Assembly (NCBI GenBank): GCA_001464385.1
Contig: LNFB01000138.1
Coordinates: 1 to 64,000 of the forward strand
Direction of reading: 5' to 3'
Length of the DNA: 64,000 nucleotides
Source of the DNA: Deltaproteobacteria bacterium Ga0077550
GTDB lineage: Bacteria > Myxococcota_A > Polyangia > Nannocystales > Nannocystaceae
Numbering within the stretch: the stretch's first letter is position 1; each line of letters starts with the position of its first letter. The translations under genes and the position numbers were made by a program. Shown here in pieces: positions 7,565 through 16,171 of the stretch. A model generated the notes under the pieces. That model saw only the letters and a list, made by a program, of their open reading frames with translations, did not search any database and was not told the origin of the DNA.

Positions 7565-10500
7565 CTACCGACCGCGCTGCGCGGCGGCGCGGAGGCCCAG
7601 CTCGCACCGCTCGATGCTCGCGCGCGGGCCCTCCAACGACGGGTGGTCGTCGCCGAGCGCCGCGGTGCGGATCGCGATGACCTCGTGGAAGTAGGCGAGG
7701 GCGGTCGGGAAGTCGCCGGCCCGCTCGGCGATGGTGCCGAGGTTGTTCGTGGCGGTCGTCTCCTCGACGCTGCCGGGCCCGAGGCCCCTGCGCCACAGCG
7801 CGCGGGCGGCCTCGATCTCCGCGCGGGCCTCGGTCGGATTGCCGACGGCGAGCAGCGCCCCGCCGAGGCTGTTGTGGAACTCGGCCGCGATGATCGGAGA
7901 CGCCCCCGTCGCGGCCGTCGCGAGCTCCACCGCGCGCCGGCAGTGGGGGACCGCCTCGACCGCCCGCTCGAGGCGGAACATCATCGTGCACACGTTGCCG
8001 TGGCCGCCCGCCAGGGGGTACGCGTCGGGGCCGTGCAGGCGGGTCAACACCTGGAGCATCGCGAGGTGGTGCTCGAGCGCCCGCTCGAGGTCACCCACCC
8101 GCTCGTACTGGATCGCCAGCGCGTTGTGCATCGTCGCGACGTCGGGGTGCTCGGCGCCCAGCACGGTCTTCCCAATCAAGAGGGCGACGCCGAGGGTCTC
8201 GGACGCCTCCGCGTCGCGGCCGAGCTCGCCGAGCAGCGAGCCCATGGCGACCATCGAGCGCACGGTGAGTCGGTGCTGCTCGCCCAGCGCGGAACGGGCG
8301 AGGGCGTAGGCCTGCTCGTGGGCCGCCAACGCTCGCGTCGGATCGAAGAAGGAGTAGACCTCGCCGCGTCGGGCGTGCAGCCGGGCCAGCGCGACGTCGT
8401 GCAGCGGCCGCGGGGTCGCGAGGGCGACCCCGCGATCGAGGACGGCGATCGCCTCCTCGCCGCGGCCCGCCTGGCTGAGGCCGTTGGCGAGCGACTCGAG
8501 GTAGGGTGCCAGCGAGATGTGGTCGCGGCCCACCGCGCTCTCGGCCAGCGCCAGGGCCCGGCGGGCGTGGTCGATCGCCATCGGGACCTCGCCGCGCAGG
8601 CGAGCGGCGTGGGCGAGCACGCGCTGGCCGCGGGCGTTGGCGGGGTGCTCGGCCCCGAGGGCCTGCTCGAGGGTCGCGGCGCCCTCGACGATCAGCGCGG
8701 CGCCGCGGTCGAGCTCGCCGGTCAGGAGGTGGAGCTGCCCGAGATCGAGGGTCGCCGACGCGAACGCTCGATCGTCGGGGCCGACCGTCTCGGCCAGACG
8801 ATCGCGGGCGATCCCGGCGCGGACGAGCGCGTCGCGACTGTGGCCCGAGGCGTCGAGTAGCGCCGCGGCGGCGAGCTCGCGGCGCACGGTGTGCTGCGCG
8901 TCGTCGAGCTCGGCGCCATCGAGCTCCGCGAGGCGGAGCCACCACGCGCCCTCGTCGAACCGCGACAGGTCGACCCCGCACAGCCGCACCAACGCGACGG
9001 CGGCCTCGGCCGCGACATCGGAGAGGTGGTGCGTGCGCGCGCCGGTGTAGGCGCGGACGAGCGTGTCGTGGGCCAGCGTCGACTCGAGCAAGCTCTCCTG
9101 CGCCTTGCCGAGGGCGAGCTCGGCCCGGGCGAGGCCGGCCGGATCGTCGATCGCGGTCGCCTCTCGGACCGCTTGCCCTGCCGCCTCCCGGGCGGCCTGG
9201 GGATCGCCCGCGGCGAGCAGCGCGGTCGCGTGGGCGAGGCGATCGTCGAGCGCGCCACCAGCCTCGGGTTGCGCGCTGCGATAGCCCTGGCGCGCGACGT
9301 AGCGGGCGTCGGCGCACGCGTCGATCGACGGGAGCGCAGCGGTGGCCTGCTCGGCCCGGGCCAGCGCCTCGGCGCCGCCCTCGGTGACGACGTCGACGAG
9401 CGCCCCGAGGTGGCGGCGGCGATCGGCGAGGCAGGCCATGCGCAGGTCCATCAGCTCGCTCGAGATCTCGCGGCGGAGCTGCGCGGCCTCGCAGGCCTCG
9501 CGGTGCGCGTCGAGCCACGCGCCGCGGTACGCGTCGAGCTCGGGCACGAGGCGACGCCACGCCTCGGCGGCGAAGCTCGCCTCGGCGGCGAGGGGGCGAG
9601 AGGCCAGGGCGGCGGCGCGATCGGAATCCCACACGCCCTGGAGCTGCGCCTCGGCGCCGGTGCACACGGGATCGTCGCGGCGCGCGACGACCACCCCCGC
9701 GAGCACGCCCGCGATCGCGACCCCGAGGCCGGTCGCGCCGGCCCAGCGATCCCAGCGCGGGCGCTGCAGGCGGCCCAGCACCTCGGCGAGCGCGGCCATC
9801 GAGGGCCAGCGCTGGTCGGGCGCGATCGACAGGCCGCGGGCGACGATCGCCTGCAGCCGTCGCGGCACCCTGCGGTCGGTGGGGAAGGCCACCGGCGTCG
9901 TCGCGAGGACGGCCGCGGCCTCCATGCGACCGGGTCGCGCGCGCCGGCCGTAGAGCGCCTCGAACATGCACGCACACAGGGCGAACTGATCGGTCGCCGC
10001 CGTCGGGGCGACGCCGTCGAACTGCTCGGGGGCCATGTAGGCGGGCGTCCCGACCAGGCCGCGGCTGTCCGCGGACGTGGTGACGGGCACATCGTCGGAG
10101 TCGCCGTCGCGCGCCGTCGCGACGGGCGTCGGCGCGGCGCGGCCGTCGGCGCGCGCGAGGCCGAAGTCCATGAGCCGCACCCGCCCGTCGGCGTCGATCA
10201 TCACGTTCTCGGGCTTCACGTCGCGGTGCACGAGCCCCGCGGCGTGGGCGGCCGCGAGCCCACGCGCCGCCTCGACGAACACGGCCAGCAGCCGCCGTAC
10301 GTCGCGCTTGGGCGCGGCGGCCCATGCCTGCAGCCACGCGCGCAGCGTCTGCCCCTCGACGTACTCCATCGCGAGGTAGACCTGGCCGTCGTGCTCGCCG
10401 ACCTCGAACACCGACACGACGTTGGGGTGGCGCAGGCGGGCCAGCGCCAGGGCCTCGCGGCGCAGCGCCTCCCCCGACGCCGGCGCCCACGGATCGCGCA

Positions 10501-10720
10501 GCACCTTGATCGCCACCACGCGATCGAGCGACGGATCCCACGCGGCGAACACCAAGCCCATGCCGCCGCCGCCGATCTGGCGCAGCACGTGGTACTGCGC
10601 GATCCGGGGCGGCTCGACCCGGGCGAACATCTGCTGGCGCAGCCGGGCCAGGCGGACCGAGGCGTCGAGCGCGTCGGCGCTGGGGCCGGTGGACGCGGGC
10701 GATGGTGGATGGCCGGACAT
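7565..10720 (-). CDS. Ser/Thr protein kinase with C-terminal TPR array
   Basis: This is a 1051-residue kinase typical of myxobacteria. The glycine loop IGGGGMGLVFAA is at 49-60, Lys72 in VAIK, HRDVKPEN at 165-172, DFG at 185-187 and GTPAYMAPEQF in the activation segment. A single membrane helix lies near 330-355 (LGVAIAGVLAGVVV). The following 650 residues are Ala-rich helical hairpins with tetratricopeptide character (for example ALAYFHEVIAIRTAALGDDHPS), a likely protein-docking platform. It starts 39 bases after the stop of the sigma factor at 10760-11392 and is co-directional with it, so the two are probably co-transcribed. Kinase plus ECF sigma pairing is well known in Myxococcota; the signal sensed is unknown. 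Confidence 0.95.
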   Translation of the reverse strand: MSGHPPSPASTGPSADALDASVRLARLRQQMFARVEPPRIAQYHVLRQIGGGGMGLVFAAWDPSLDRVVAIKVLRDPWAPASGEALRREALALARLRHPNVVSVFEVGEHDGQVYLAMEYVEGQTLRAWLQAWAAAPKRDVRRLLAVFVEAARGLAAAHAAGLVHRDVKPENVMIDADGRVRLMDFGLARADGRAAPTPVATARDGDSDDVPVTTSADSRGLVGTPAYMAPEQFDGVAPTAATDQFALCACMFEALYGRRARPGRMEAAAVLATTPVAFPTDRRVPRRLQAIVARGLSIAPDQRWPSMAALAEVLGRLQRPRWDRWAGATGLGVAIAGVLAGVVVARRDDPVCTGAEAQLQGVWDSDRAAALASRPLAAEASFAAEAWRRLVPELDAYRGAWLDAHREACEAAQLRREISSELMDLRMACLADRRRHLGALVDVVTEGGAEALARAEQATAALPSIDACADARYVARQGYRSAQPEAGGALDDRLAHATALLAAGDPQAAREAAGQAVREATAIDDPAGLARAELALGKAQESLLESTLAHDTLVRAYTGARTHHLSDVAAEAAVALVRLCGVDLSRFDEGAWWLRLAELDGAELDDAQHTVRRELAAAALLDASGHSRDALVRAGIARDRLAETVGPDDRAFASATLDLGQLHLLTGELDRGAALIVEGAATLEQALGAEHPANARGQRVLAHAARLRGEVPMAIDHARRALALAESAVGRDHISLAPYLESLANGLSQAGRGEEAIAVLDRGVALATPRPLHDVALARLHARRGEVYSFFDPTRALAAHEQAYALARSALGEQHRLTVRSMVAMGSLLGELGRDAEASETLGVALLIGKTVLGAEHPDVATMHNALAIQYERVGDLERALEHHLAMLQVLTRLHGPDAYPLAGGHGNVCTMMFRLERAVEAVPHCRRAVELATAATGASPIIAAEFHNSLGGALLAVGNPTEARAEIEAARALWRRGLGPGSVEETTATNNLGTIAERAGDFPTALAYFHEVIAIRTAALGDDHPSLEGPRASIERCELGLRAAAQRGR

Positions 10721-10759
10721 GCGGGACGACCAGGGGAACGACGGGGCAGGCCCGCCGGA

Positions 10760-11392
10760 TCACGGCGGTGCGGCGGACGATCCGTCGGGCGCCTCCGTGC
10801 CCACGTCCGGCTTGGCGCGGCCGAGCAGGGCCGAGACGGCGGTCGCGTCGGTGTGGAGATCGGCCTCGAGGGCCTCGCGGGCGCGCCGCAACCGACTCTT
10901 CACCGTGCCCTGGGCGAGCTCGAGGAGCGCCGCGATCTCGGCGGTCGAGTGGTCCTCCCAGTAGTGGAGCTCGACCACGAGCTGGAGATCCACCGGTAGC
11001 CGGCGCAGCGCGTCGCGGACCTGCACCGCGGCTTGGGCCCGGCCGTAGCGGCTCGTGTTCGAGGTGCCGGCCGCTGCGACCGAGACCTGCTCGAAGTCGT
11101 CGTCGACGTGACCTTCGCGGCGACGTAGCGCGCGCAGGTGATCGTACAGCCGGCTGCGCGCGATCTTCAGGAGGTACATGCGGAAGGCCCCACTGTCGAG
11201 CATCTTGTCGCGGTGCCGCACGCAGGCGATGAGCGTCTGCTGCACGAGATCGTCCGTCGCATCGCCGACCTTGTTGATGAAGAAGCGGTAGAGCAGCGGG
11301 AAGCAGCGCCGCAGGAGCAGGTCGCCAGCGCGATCCGACCCCTCGCACCACTGCGTGAGCAGCTCGAACTCGGTCGTCGTCCCGGGATCCAT
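10760..11392 (-). CDS. ECF-type RNA polymerase sigma factor
   Basis: The 210-residue form starting at Met 11392 fits the family; the open frame extends to 11581 but the extra residues are Arg/Gly-rich and unlike a sigma factor. Region 2 is seen in LLRRCFPLLYRFFINKVG and DLVQQTLIACVRHRD. Region 4 has LRRLPVDLQLVVELHYWED and a helix-turn-helix STAEIAALLELAQGTVKSRL. It would direct RNA polymerase to a dedicated promoter set. No anti-sigma gene adjoins; instead a kinase-TPR gene follows after 39 bases, so phosphorylation may control it (inference). The gene upstream at 11521 is divergent. Confidence 0.93.
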   Translation of the reverse strand: MDPGTTTEFELLTQWCEGSDRAGDLLLRRCFPLLYRFFINKVGDATDDLVQQTLIACVRHRDKMLDSGAFRMYLLKIARSRLYDHLRALRRREGHVDDDFEQVSVAAAGTSNTSRYGRAQAAVQVRDALRRLPVDLQLVVELHYWEDHSTAEIAALLELAQGTVKSRLRRAREALEADLHTDATAVSALLGRAKPDVGTEAPDGSSAAPP

Positions 11393-11520
11393 CGGTCGTC
11401 GATCCTCGCATCCGCTCGCGCCCGACTCAACCGCCGTGATCCGTCGGCGGGGACCCGGCGTTTCCATGGGGGAGCGCCCGCCGTCGCGGACGCGACCCCA
11501 CACATCAGCACGGACGAACC

Positions 11521-12069
11521 ATGGAACCCCGCACGAAGACCACCCGCAAGAAGCTCCTCCTCTGCACCGGCGCGCTGTCACTCTGCGTCGGCGTCACGGG
11601 CCTCGCGATCACGCCCGCGACCGCCTCGGCCCAGTTCTATCGCATGCACGCGGCCTCCTGCGCCGCCCCGTTCTCGCCGTCGGGCGGCAGCGGCGGCACC
11701 AACATGCAGGGCGCGCACGTCGTGGGCGGCATCCGCAACTTCGAGTGCCCCGTCATGGATCAGTCCGATCTGCACAAGGAGAACATCGACGCGATCGAGG
11801 TCTACGTCTGGGACGGCTCGGCGATCGGCAACAACTACAGCTCGGTGTCGCTGTGCGCGGTCGATCGCGACGCGGCGGACTCGGGCTGCCTCGACGCGGT
11901 GTCGTCGAACGGCTCGGGCTACAAGACCCTGGTCCTCGACTCGCCCAACGAGATGGCGTGGGTGCAGGCCAACGCGCGCGCCGACTACTTCGCGTCGCTG
12001 CACGTCAGCCTGCAGAGCAACCAGGGCAACGCCGCGCAGCGGCTCATCGGCTACGTCGTCCACGACTGA
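11521..12069 (+). CDS. Exported protein of unknown function
   Basis: This is a 182-residue secreted protein. The signal peptide starts MEPRTKTTRKKLLL and ends near ASA-QF. The mature part has four spaced Cys (around ASCAAP, FECPVM, SLCAVD, SGCLDA), probably two disulfides, and a beta-rich pattern with IEVYVWDG and RLIGYVVHD. I do not recognise the family. It is divergent from the sigma factor gene, with about 130 bases between, so it could be a target of that factor (inference). Confidence 0.75.
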   Translation: MEPRTKTTRKKLLLCTGALSLCVGVTGLAITPATASAQFYRMHAASCAAPFSPSGGSGGTNMQGAHVVGGIRNFECPVMDQSDLHKENIDAIEVYVWDGSAIGNNYSSVSLCAVDRDAADSGCLDAVSSNGSGYKTLVLDSPNEMAWVQANARADYFASLHVSLQSNQGNAAQRLIGYVVHD

Positions 12070-12128
12070 TGGCTCGATGAACCGATGGAGCGACGGACCG
12101 ATGGACCCGGTGGAAGGATAGGCACCCG

Positions 12129-12632
12129 ATGACCCGAACCCAACGCATCGCCGTCCTGGCGATCGTCCTGTCACCCGGGGCCGCGATCGCGGTCCGTCAC
12201 GCCGCGTCCGGCGAAATGGGGGGGCCGATCGTCGAGGCGCCCGACCTGGTCGCGCCGCCCGAGGATCGGCCCCGGAGCCCTGCGGAGAAGATCGCGGCAG
12301 CCGCGGCTGCCGAGGCGGAGTTCCTCCGCGCGTTCGAGGGCGAGCCCGTCGATGCCGCGTGGGCGCCGATCGAGGAGCGCCGCATCGCCGGCGCGGTGCA
12401 GGGCGTCGTCACCGGCCTCGAGGGGCTGCGCAACGTCGCCGTCGAGTGTCGCGCGACGCGGTGTGTCGCCACCCTGTCGTGGACGGATCGCGGCGCCGCG
12501 CTCGTCGCCCTCGAGCCGCTGATGGCCGCCGGGGAGGGCTGCGCCGCGTTCGTCTTCATCCCCGAGTCGAGCCCCGAGGCGGCGATGTACGTGCATCGCG
12601 TCCGGACGACGCGCTGCGGGCGACCTCGGTAG
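12129..12632 (+). CDS. Small exported protein, unknown function
   Basis: The product is 167 residues. A good ribosome site (gaagga, about 10 bases before) supports ATG 12129. The N-terminus is an uncleaved or cleaved signal segment (RIAVLAIVLSPGAAIAV), then an Ala/Glu helix, then a compact domain with Cys pairs VECRATRCVATLSW and EGCAAF / TTRCGRPR. This Cys pattern recurs in short myxobacterial exported proteins of unknown role. It follows the exported protein at 11521 by 59 bases of GATGG-rich spacer. Confidence 0.7.
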   Translation: MTRTQRIAVLAIVLSPGAAIAVRHAASGEMGGPIVEAPDLVAPPEDRPRSPAEKIAAAAAAEAEFLRAFEGEPVDAAWAPIEERRIAGAVQGVVTGLEGLRNVAVECRATRCVATLSWTDRGAALVALEPLMAAGEGCAAFVFIPESSPEAAMYVHRVRTTRCGRPR

Positions 12633-12977
12633 CGGCGCGCGATTCCGAGGCGACGCCCTCGGCCGATCGTCGCGTTGTGTCAGATCGACGCGCGCGTCAC
12701 CGCGGCGCTGAACTCCCATTCCTCGTGGCCGCCCGTGGTCGGCGGCGTCCAGCGCCCGGATCGCCGCGTGCGCCCGGGGTTCGCCCGCGTGCATCGAGGT
12801 GGAATCGCGCGATCGATCGCGGTGGAACTCCGTCGGCGTCGATGCGTCGCGATCGACGGCGCGTTCGAAGGTGCGATCGCCTGGGGGCTGCGGCCTGCGG
12901 CGCGTCGACGCAAAAACTTTCGCCGCGGGTCCCCGTGCGACGCGTGATATCTTGCCGGGCATCGGGGGTTGGGTTCG
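12633..12977. other. Intergenic region, nothing recognised
   Basis: 345 bases lie between a small exported protein and a lipoprotein. Short open frames here lack protein-like composition on either strand. The last 60 bases are relatively AT-rich (caaaaacttt, tgatatctt) and could hold the promoter of the lipoprotein. Confidence 0.45.
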
Positions 12978-14534
12978 ATGCTGATCATGACGTCGAGGGG
13001 CAAGTTCACGCGCAGGTTCTCCCACGAGGGTCGCGGTCTCACCGCGATCGCCGTCGCCGCATCGATGGCGGCGTGCGGCTCGGATTCGGGGGCCACCACC
13101 AGCAGCGCCTCGGGCGACGAGCAGGGCTCGCTGACCGACACGCCGACGTCCGGCGAGTCGTCGGGGGCCACGGGGGCGGACGGTGGCTCGGCCGCGTCGG
13201 TCACGGTGACCGCGGGCGAGAGCTCGTCGGGCAACATGTCGACGACCGCCAACGGTGAGGGGGCCATCTTCGATGTCGGCATCGGCGAGTCGTCCGGCGG
13301 CACCGGCAACGAGACCGGCGCGGGCGGTCCGGGCTCGTGCCGCGCCTCCGAGATCTACGGTGCGGCGGGCGGCTACCCGTCGTTCGACGACCCGGCGTAC
13401 GCCGAGTTCGACTCGACGGTGTTGGTGATGACGAGCCACAACCGCCTCGGGCCCAATGATCCCGAGCTGCGCGTCATCGACATCTCCGGCGATCCGCCGC
13501 CGCCGAACCTGAACTACGCCGCGCCGATGTACATCCACCCCTCGTGGACGGCCGCGACCTTCGGCGGGGGCATCTTCGGCCTCACCCTGGACTCGTACGG
13601 CAACATCTACGTCGCCGCGTCGTCGCTGTGGAGCGGGAGCACCACGCCCGGCACGATCTACAAGGTCGACAAGGACACCGCCGAGGTCTCGGTGTTCGCG
13701 ACGATCCCGAACAACGGTCCGGCGTTCGGCAACATCAACTACGACTGCGTCAGCGAGACGATCTACGCCACGAGCCACGAGGACTGCCGCATCTGGCAGA
13801 TCGACATGGGCGGCAACGTGGTGAGCACGTATCACCACGGCAGCGGCGACGTCACCATGGGCGCGCCGGTCGGCGGCAGCGAGCCCGACGGGCTGTTCTG
13901 TCCCCTGGGCGAGCGGCTGTGGGCGGTGCAGTCGCACTACGGCAAGCTCTACTACTCGGTGTGGTGGGAGGACGGCGGGCGCCCGAACGCGGCGCAGGAG
14001 AACGAGATCTGGTCGGTCGAGTACGTCGGCGAGAGCGGGATCCCGGATCCGACGACCGCCGAGCTGGCCGCGACGATCCCGGGCCTCAACGGGGCCAACT
14101 ACTCCAACCCGGTGTCCGATCTGAGCTTCGCGTCGACCGGCTGGATCCTCGCCGCCGAGCGCACGATGTACACCGACACCGGCACGAGCGCGCATCAGTC
14201 GACGACCTACGAGCTGCAGCAGATGGGCGGCGTGTGGCAGGTGGTCGGCACGACGTACGTCGTGGGCGAGCTGCCGAACTCGAGCGCGGGCGGGGTCGAT
14301 CACGACTTCGCCGCCGACGGCTACGTGTGGATGACGGGCGACGCCCTCGACTTCTACACGCCGGCGGTGGTCTACGGTGTCCAGGGCACGCCCTACGGCG
14401 GCGGCGACATCACCAACAGCACGCTCATCGACCACGACGGCGACACCGCCCAGCAGTACAAGACCGATCTCGGCGATTGCGAGATCCCGATCCCCGGCGA
14501 CGCGATGCCGCCGCCGCCGCCGCCCGAGGGCTGA
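12978..14534 (+). CDS. Lipoprotein with beta-propeller-like domain
   Basis: This is a 518-residue lipoprotein from ATG 12978 (ATG 12987 is possible). The signal peptide ends in lipobox SMAAC and is followed by about 80 residues of Ser/Thr/Gly linker, typical of Nannocystis-type surface lipoproteins. The rest has repeating units with LDSYGNIYVAASSLW, YKVDKDTAEVSVFATIP and CVSETIYATSHEDCRIWQID, a pattern of beta-propeller (SMP-30/NHL-like) proteins. No catalytic residues can be assigned. The C-terminus is a Pro run. It is close to the DNA glycosylase gene (7 bases), but a functional link is not evident. Confidence 0.8.
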   Translation: MLIMTSRGKFTRRFSHEGRGLTAIAVAASMAACGSDSGATTSSASGDEQGSLTDTPTSGESSGATGADGGSAASVTVTAGESSSGNMSTTANGEGAIFDVGIGESSGGTGNETGAGGPGSCRASEIYGAAGGYPSFDDPAYAEFDSTVLVMTSHNRLGPNDPELRVIDISGDPPPPNLNYAAPMYIHPSWTAATFGGGIFGLTLDSYGNIYVAASSLWSGSTTPGTIYKVDKDTAEVSVFATIPNNGPAFGNINYDCVSETIYATSHEDCRIWQIDMGGNVVSTYHHGSGDVTMGAPVGGSEPDGLFCPLGERLWAVQSHYGKLYYSVWWEDGGRPNAAQENEIWSVEYVGESGIPDPTTAELAATIPGLNGANYSNPVSDLSFASTGWILAAERTMYTDTGTSAHQSTTYELQQMGGVWQVVGTTYVVGELPNSSAGGVDHDFAADGYVWMTGDALDFYTPAVVYGVQGTPYGGGDITNSTLIDHDGDTAQQYKTDLGDCEIPIPGDAMPPPPPPEG

Positions 14535-14541
14535 GCTTCGC

Positions 14542-15348
14542 GTGCCCGAGGGCGATACGATCCACCGCCTGGCCCGTCGGCTGGTCCCGGCGTTGGTGGG
14601 TCGCCCGATCGCGCGGCTGTGGGTCCGCGATCGCGGCGAGGTGCCGGCGCTCTGCGGCGCCACCGTGATCGCGGTCGAGGCGGTGGGCAAGCACCTGCTC
14701 GTCGGCATCGGCGACGCGCACGTCCTGCACACGCACCTCGGGATGCCCGGCCGGGTGCGTCGCACGGGCGGCGCGGCGTTCCCCACGTGGGACACCTCGG
14801 CGATCGTCGCGACGCCCGAGGGCGCCGTGGTGTGGCGCAGCGCGAGGACGGCGGTCCTGTGTCGACGCGATGACCCGGCGTTCGTGCGGGCCCTGCAGCG
14901 CGTCGGCCCCGACCTCCTCGCGCCCGAGGTCGATCTCGGCGACGTCGTGCGCCGGGCCCACGCGAGCAGCGACGGCGCGCGTCCCCTCGTCGACGTGTTG
15001 CTGGACCAGTCGATCGCCGCGGGCATCGGCAACGTGTTCAAGAGCGAGGTGCTCTTCGCCTGCGGTCTCGCGCCGACCCGCGCCCTCGCGAGCGTCGACC
15101 CAACGCAGCTCCGTGACGCGTATGCCCTCGCCCGCGCGATGCTGCAGCAGGGGGTGCGGGACGGCCACCGCGACACGGTGCACGTGGTGGATCCGGGACG
15201 GCTGCGGGCGCCGGGCGATCAGCTGTGGGTGTACGACCGGTCGCGCCTGCCGTGCCGACGGTGCGGCGCCGCGATCGTCCGGGTGGCGCTCGGCGTGGAT
15301 CGCCGCGGGACGTACCTGTGCCCGGTGTGTCAGCGCGACGTCGCGTGA
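14542..15348 (+). CDS. nei: Nei/Fpg-family DNA glycosylase (endonuclease VIII-like)
   Basis: The GTG at 14542 is chosen because after Met removal it exposes Pro-Glu-Gly-Asp, the catalytic N-terminal proline and Glu of this family. PEGDT is typical of the Nei2 branch rather than Fpg (PELPE). The 268-residue product has the helix-two-turn-helix region with DQSIAAGIGNVFKSE (the conserved NxxKSE) and a C-terminal zinc finger CRRCG ... CPVCQ. It excises oxidised bases and nicks DNA during base excision repair. It follows the lipoprotein stop by 7 bases, perhaps by chance read-through. Confidence 0.92.
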   Translation: MPEGDTIHRLARRLVPALVGRPIARLWVRDRGEVPALCGATVIAVEAVGKHLLVGIGDAHVLHTHLGMPGRVRRTGGAAFPTWDTSAIVATPEGAVVWRSARTAVLCRRDDPAFVRALQRVGPDLLAPEVDLGDVVRRAHASSDGARPLVDVLLDQSIAAGIGNVFKSEVLFACGLAPTRALASVDPTQLRDAYALARAMLQQGVRDGHRDTVHVVDPGRLRAPGDQLWVYDRSRLPCRRCGAAIVRVALGVDRRGTYLCPVCQRDVA

Positions 15349-15387
15349 CGCGGTCAGATCCCGCGCGCGCCGTGGCATCGTCCGGCC

Positions 15388-16101
15388 GTGTCGCGACGCG
15401 CATGGCTCTCGGCGATCCTGCTGCTGCTCCTGCTCGGCCTCGGCTGGTACGTCGCGCGTCGTCCGACCCCACGCACGGCGGAGCCCGCGTCCGCGGCCTC
15501 CGCCGTGCGCTCGCGGTCCTCGAGCCCCGGTGCCGACGGCACCTCCGCGACCCGCGATGCTCCCGTCGCGCGCCGCGACCCCGCCGCCACCACGGGGCCG
15601 CGCGCCCGCAGTGAGGCGCAGCTGCGCGACCGGGCCCGCGGCGACGCGATGCGCGAGCGCATCCGCGAGCGCCTCGCGACGCGGCCGTCGCAGGGCGGCG
15701 GCGCGGCGCCTGGCGGTGGCGCGGACGACGAGGCCGCGCCGGCGGACGGGACCGGCGGGCTGACCAACCGCATGGGCCCCGGGTCCGAGGCGCTGGTCGC
15801 CGCGGTGAACCGCGAGCTGCTGCCGCTGGCGCAGGAGTGCATCGACGCGGCGCTCGAGCGCGAGCCCGGTCTGCGAGGGATGCTGGCGATCCAGATCGAC
15901 GCCATCGGCGACGAGGAGGTCGGCGCGGTGGTGGACCGGGTCGAGTTCCCCGCCGACAACGCGGTGCGCCAGGACGAGCTGCAGGAGTGCATGCGCGAGA
16001 GCTCGCTGTCGATGGCGCTGCCGCCACCGCCCACGGGCGGTCGGGCCGCGTTCGTCATCTCCATGCCGGTCGGCGAGGCCGCGCCGGATCCCGCGCGCTG
16101 A
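15388..16101 (+). CDS. Single-pass membrane protein with AgmX/PglI-like C-terminal domain
   Basis: This 237-residue protein starts at GTG 15388. One N-terminal helix (LSAILLLLLLGLGWYVA) is followed by a basic, Ala/Arg-rich linker. The C-terminal 100 residues contain LRGMLAIQIDAIGDEEVGAVVD, a Cys in LQECMRES and a final strand AAFVISMPV, the layout of the AgmX/PglI C-terminal domain found in many myxobacterial envelope proteins (TonB-C-like fold). Its partner is unknown. It is 39 bases after the glycosylase stop. Confidence 0.72.
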   Translation: MSRRAWLSAILLLLLLGLGWYVARRPTPRTAEPASAASAVRSRSSSPGADGTSATRDAPVARRDPAATTGPRARSEAQLRDRARGDAMRERIRERLATRPSQGGGAAPGGGADDEAAPADGTGGLTNRMGPGSEALVAAVNRELLPLAQECIDAALEREPGLRGMLAIQIDAIGDEEVGAVVDRVEFPADNAVRQDELQECMRESSLSMALPPPPTGGRAAFVISMPVGEAAPDPAR

Positions 16102-16171
16102 CACCCGCACGTCGCCCGACGCGGGCCCCAATGTGGCCCCGACGTGGCCCAACGCGGCTATGATCGCGACG

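Noticed and set aside
11393-11581. N-terminal extension of the sigma factor
   Set aside because: Arg/Gly-rich sequence without sigma features; Met 11392 fits family length, and the region is needed as an intergenic space.
12064-12118. GATGG-rich spacer as a regulatory repeat
   Set aside because: Copies are short and irregular, without a constant period; likely slippage between two exported-protein genes.
12171-15176. 1001-codon leftward open frame across the lipoprotein and glycosylase genes
   Set aside because: Low-complexity Arg/Ala/Val composition and complete overlap with convincing plus-strand genes.
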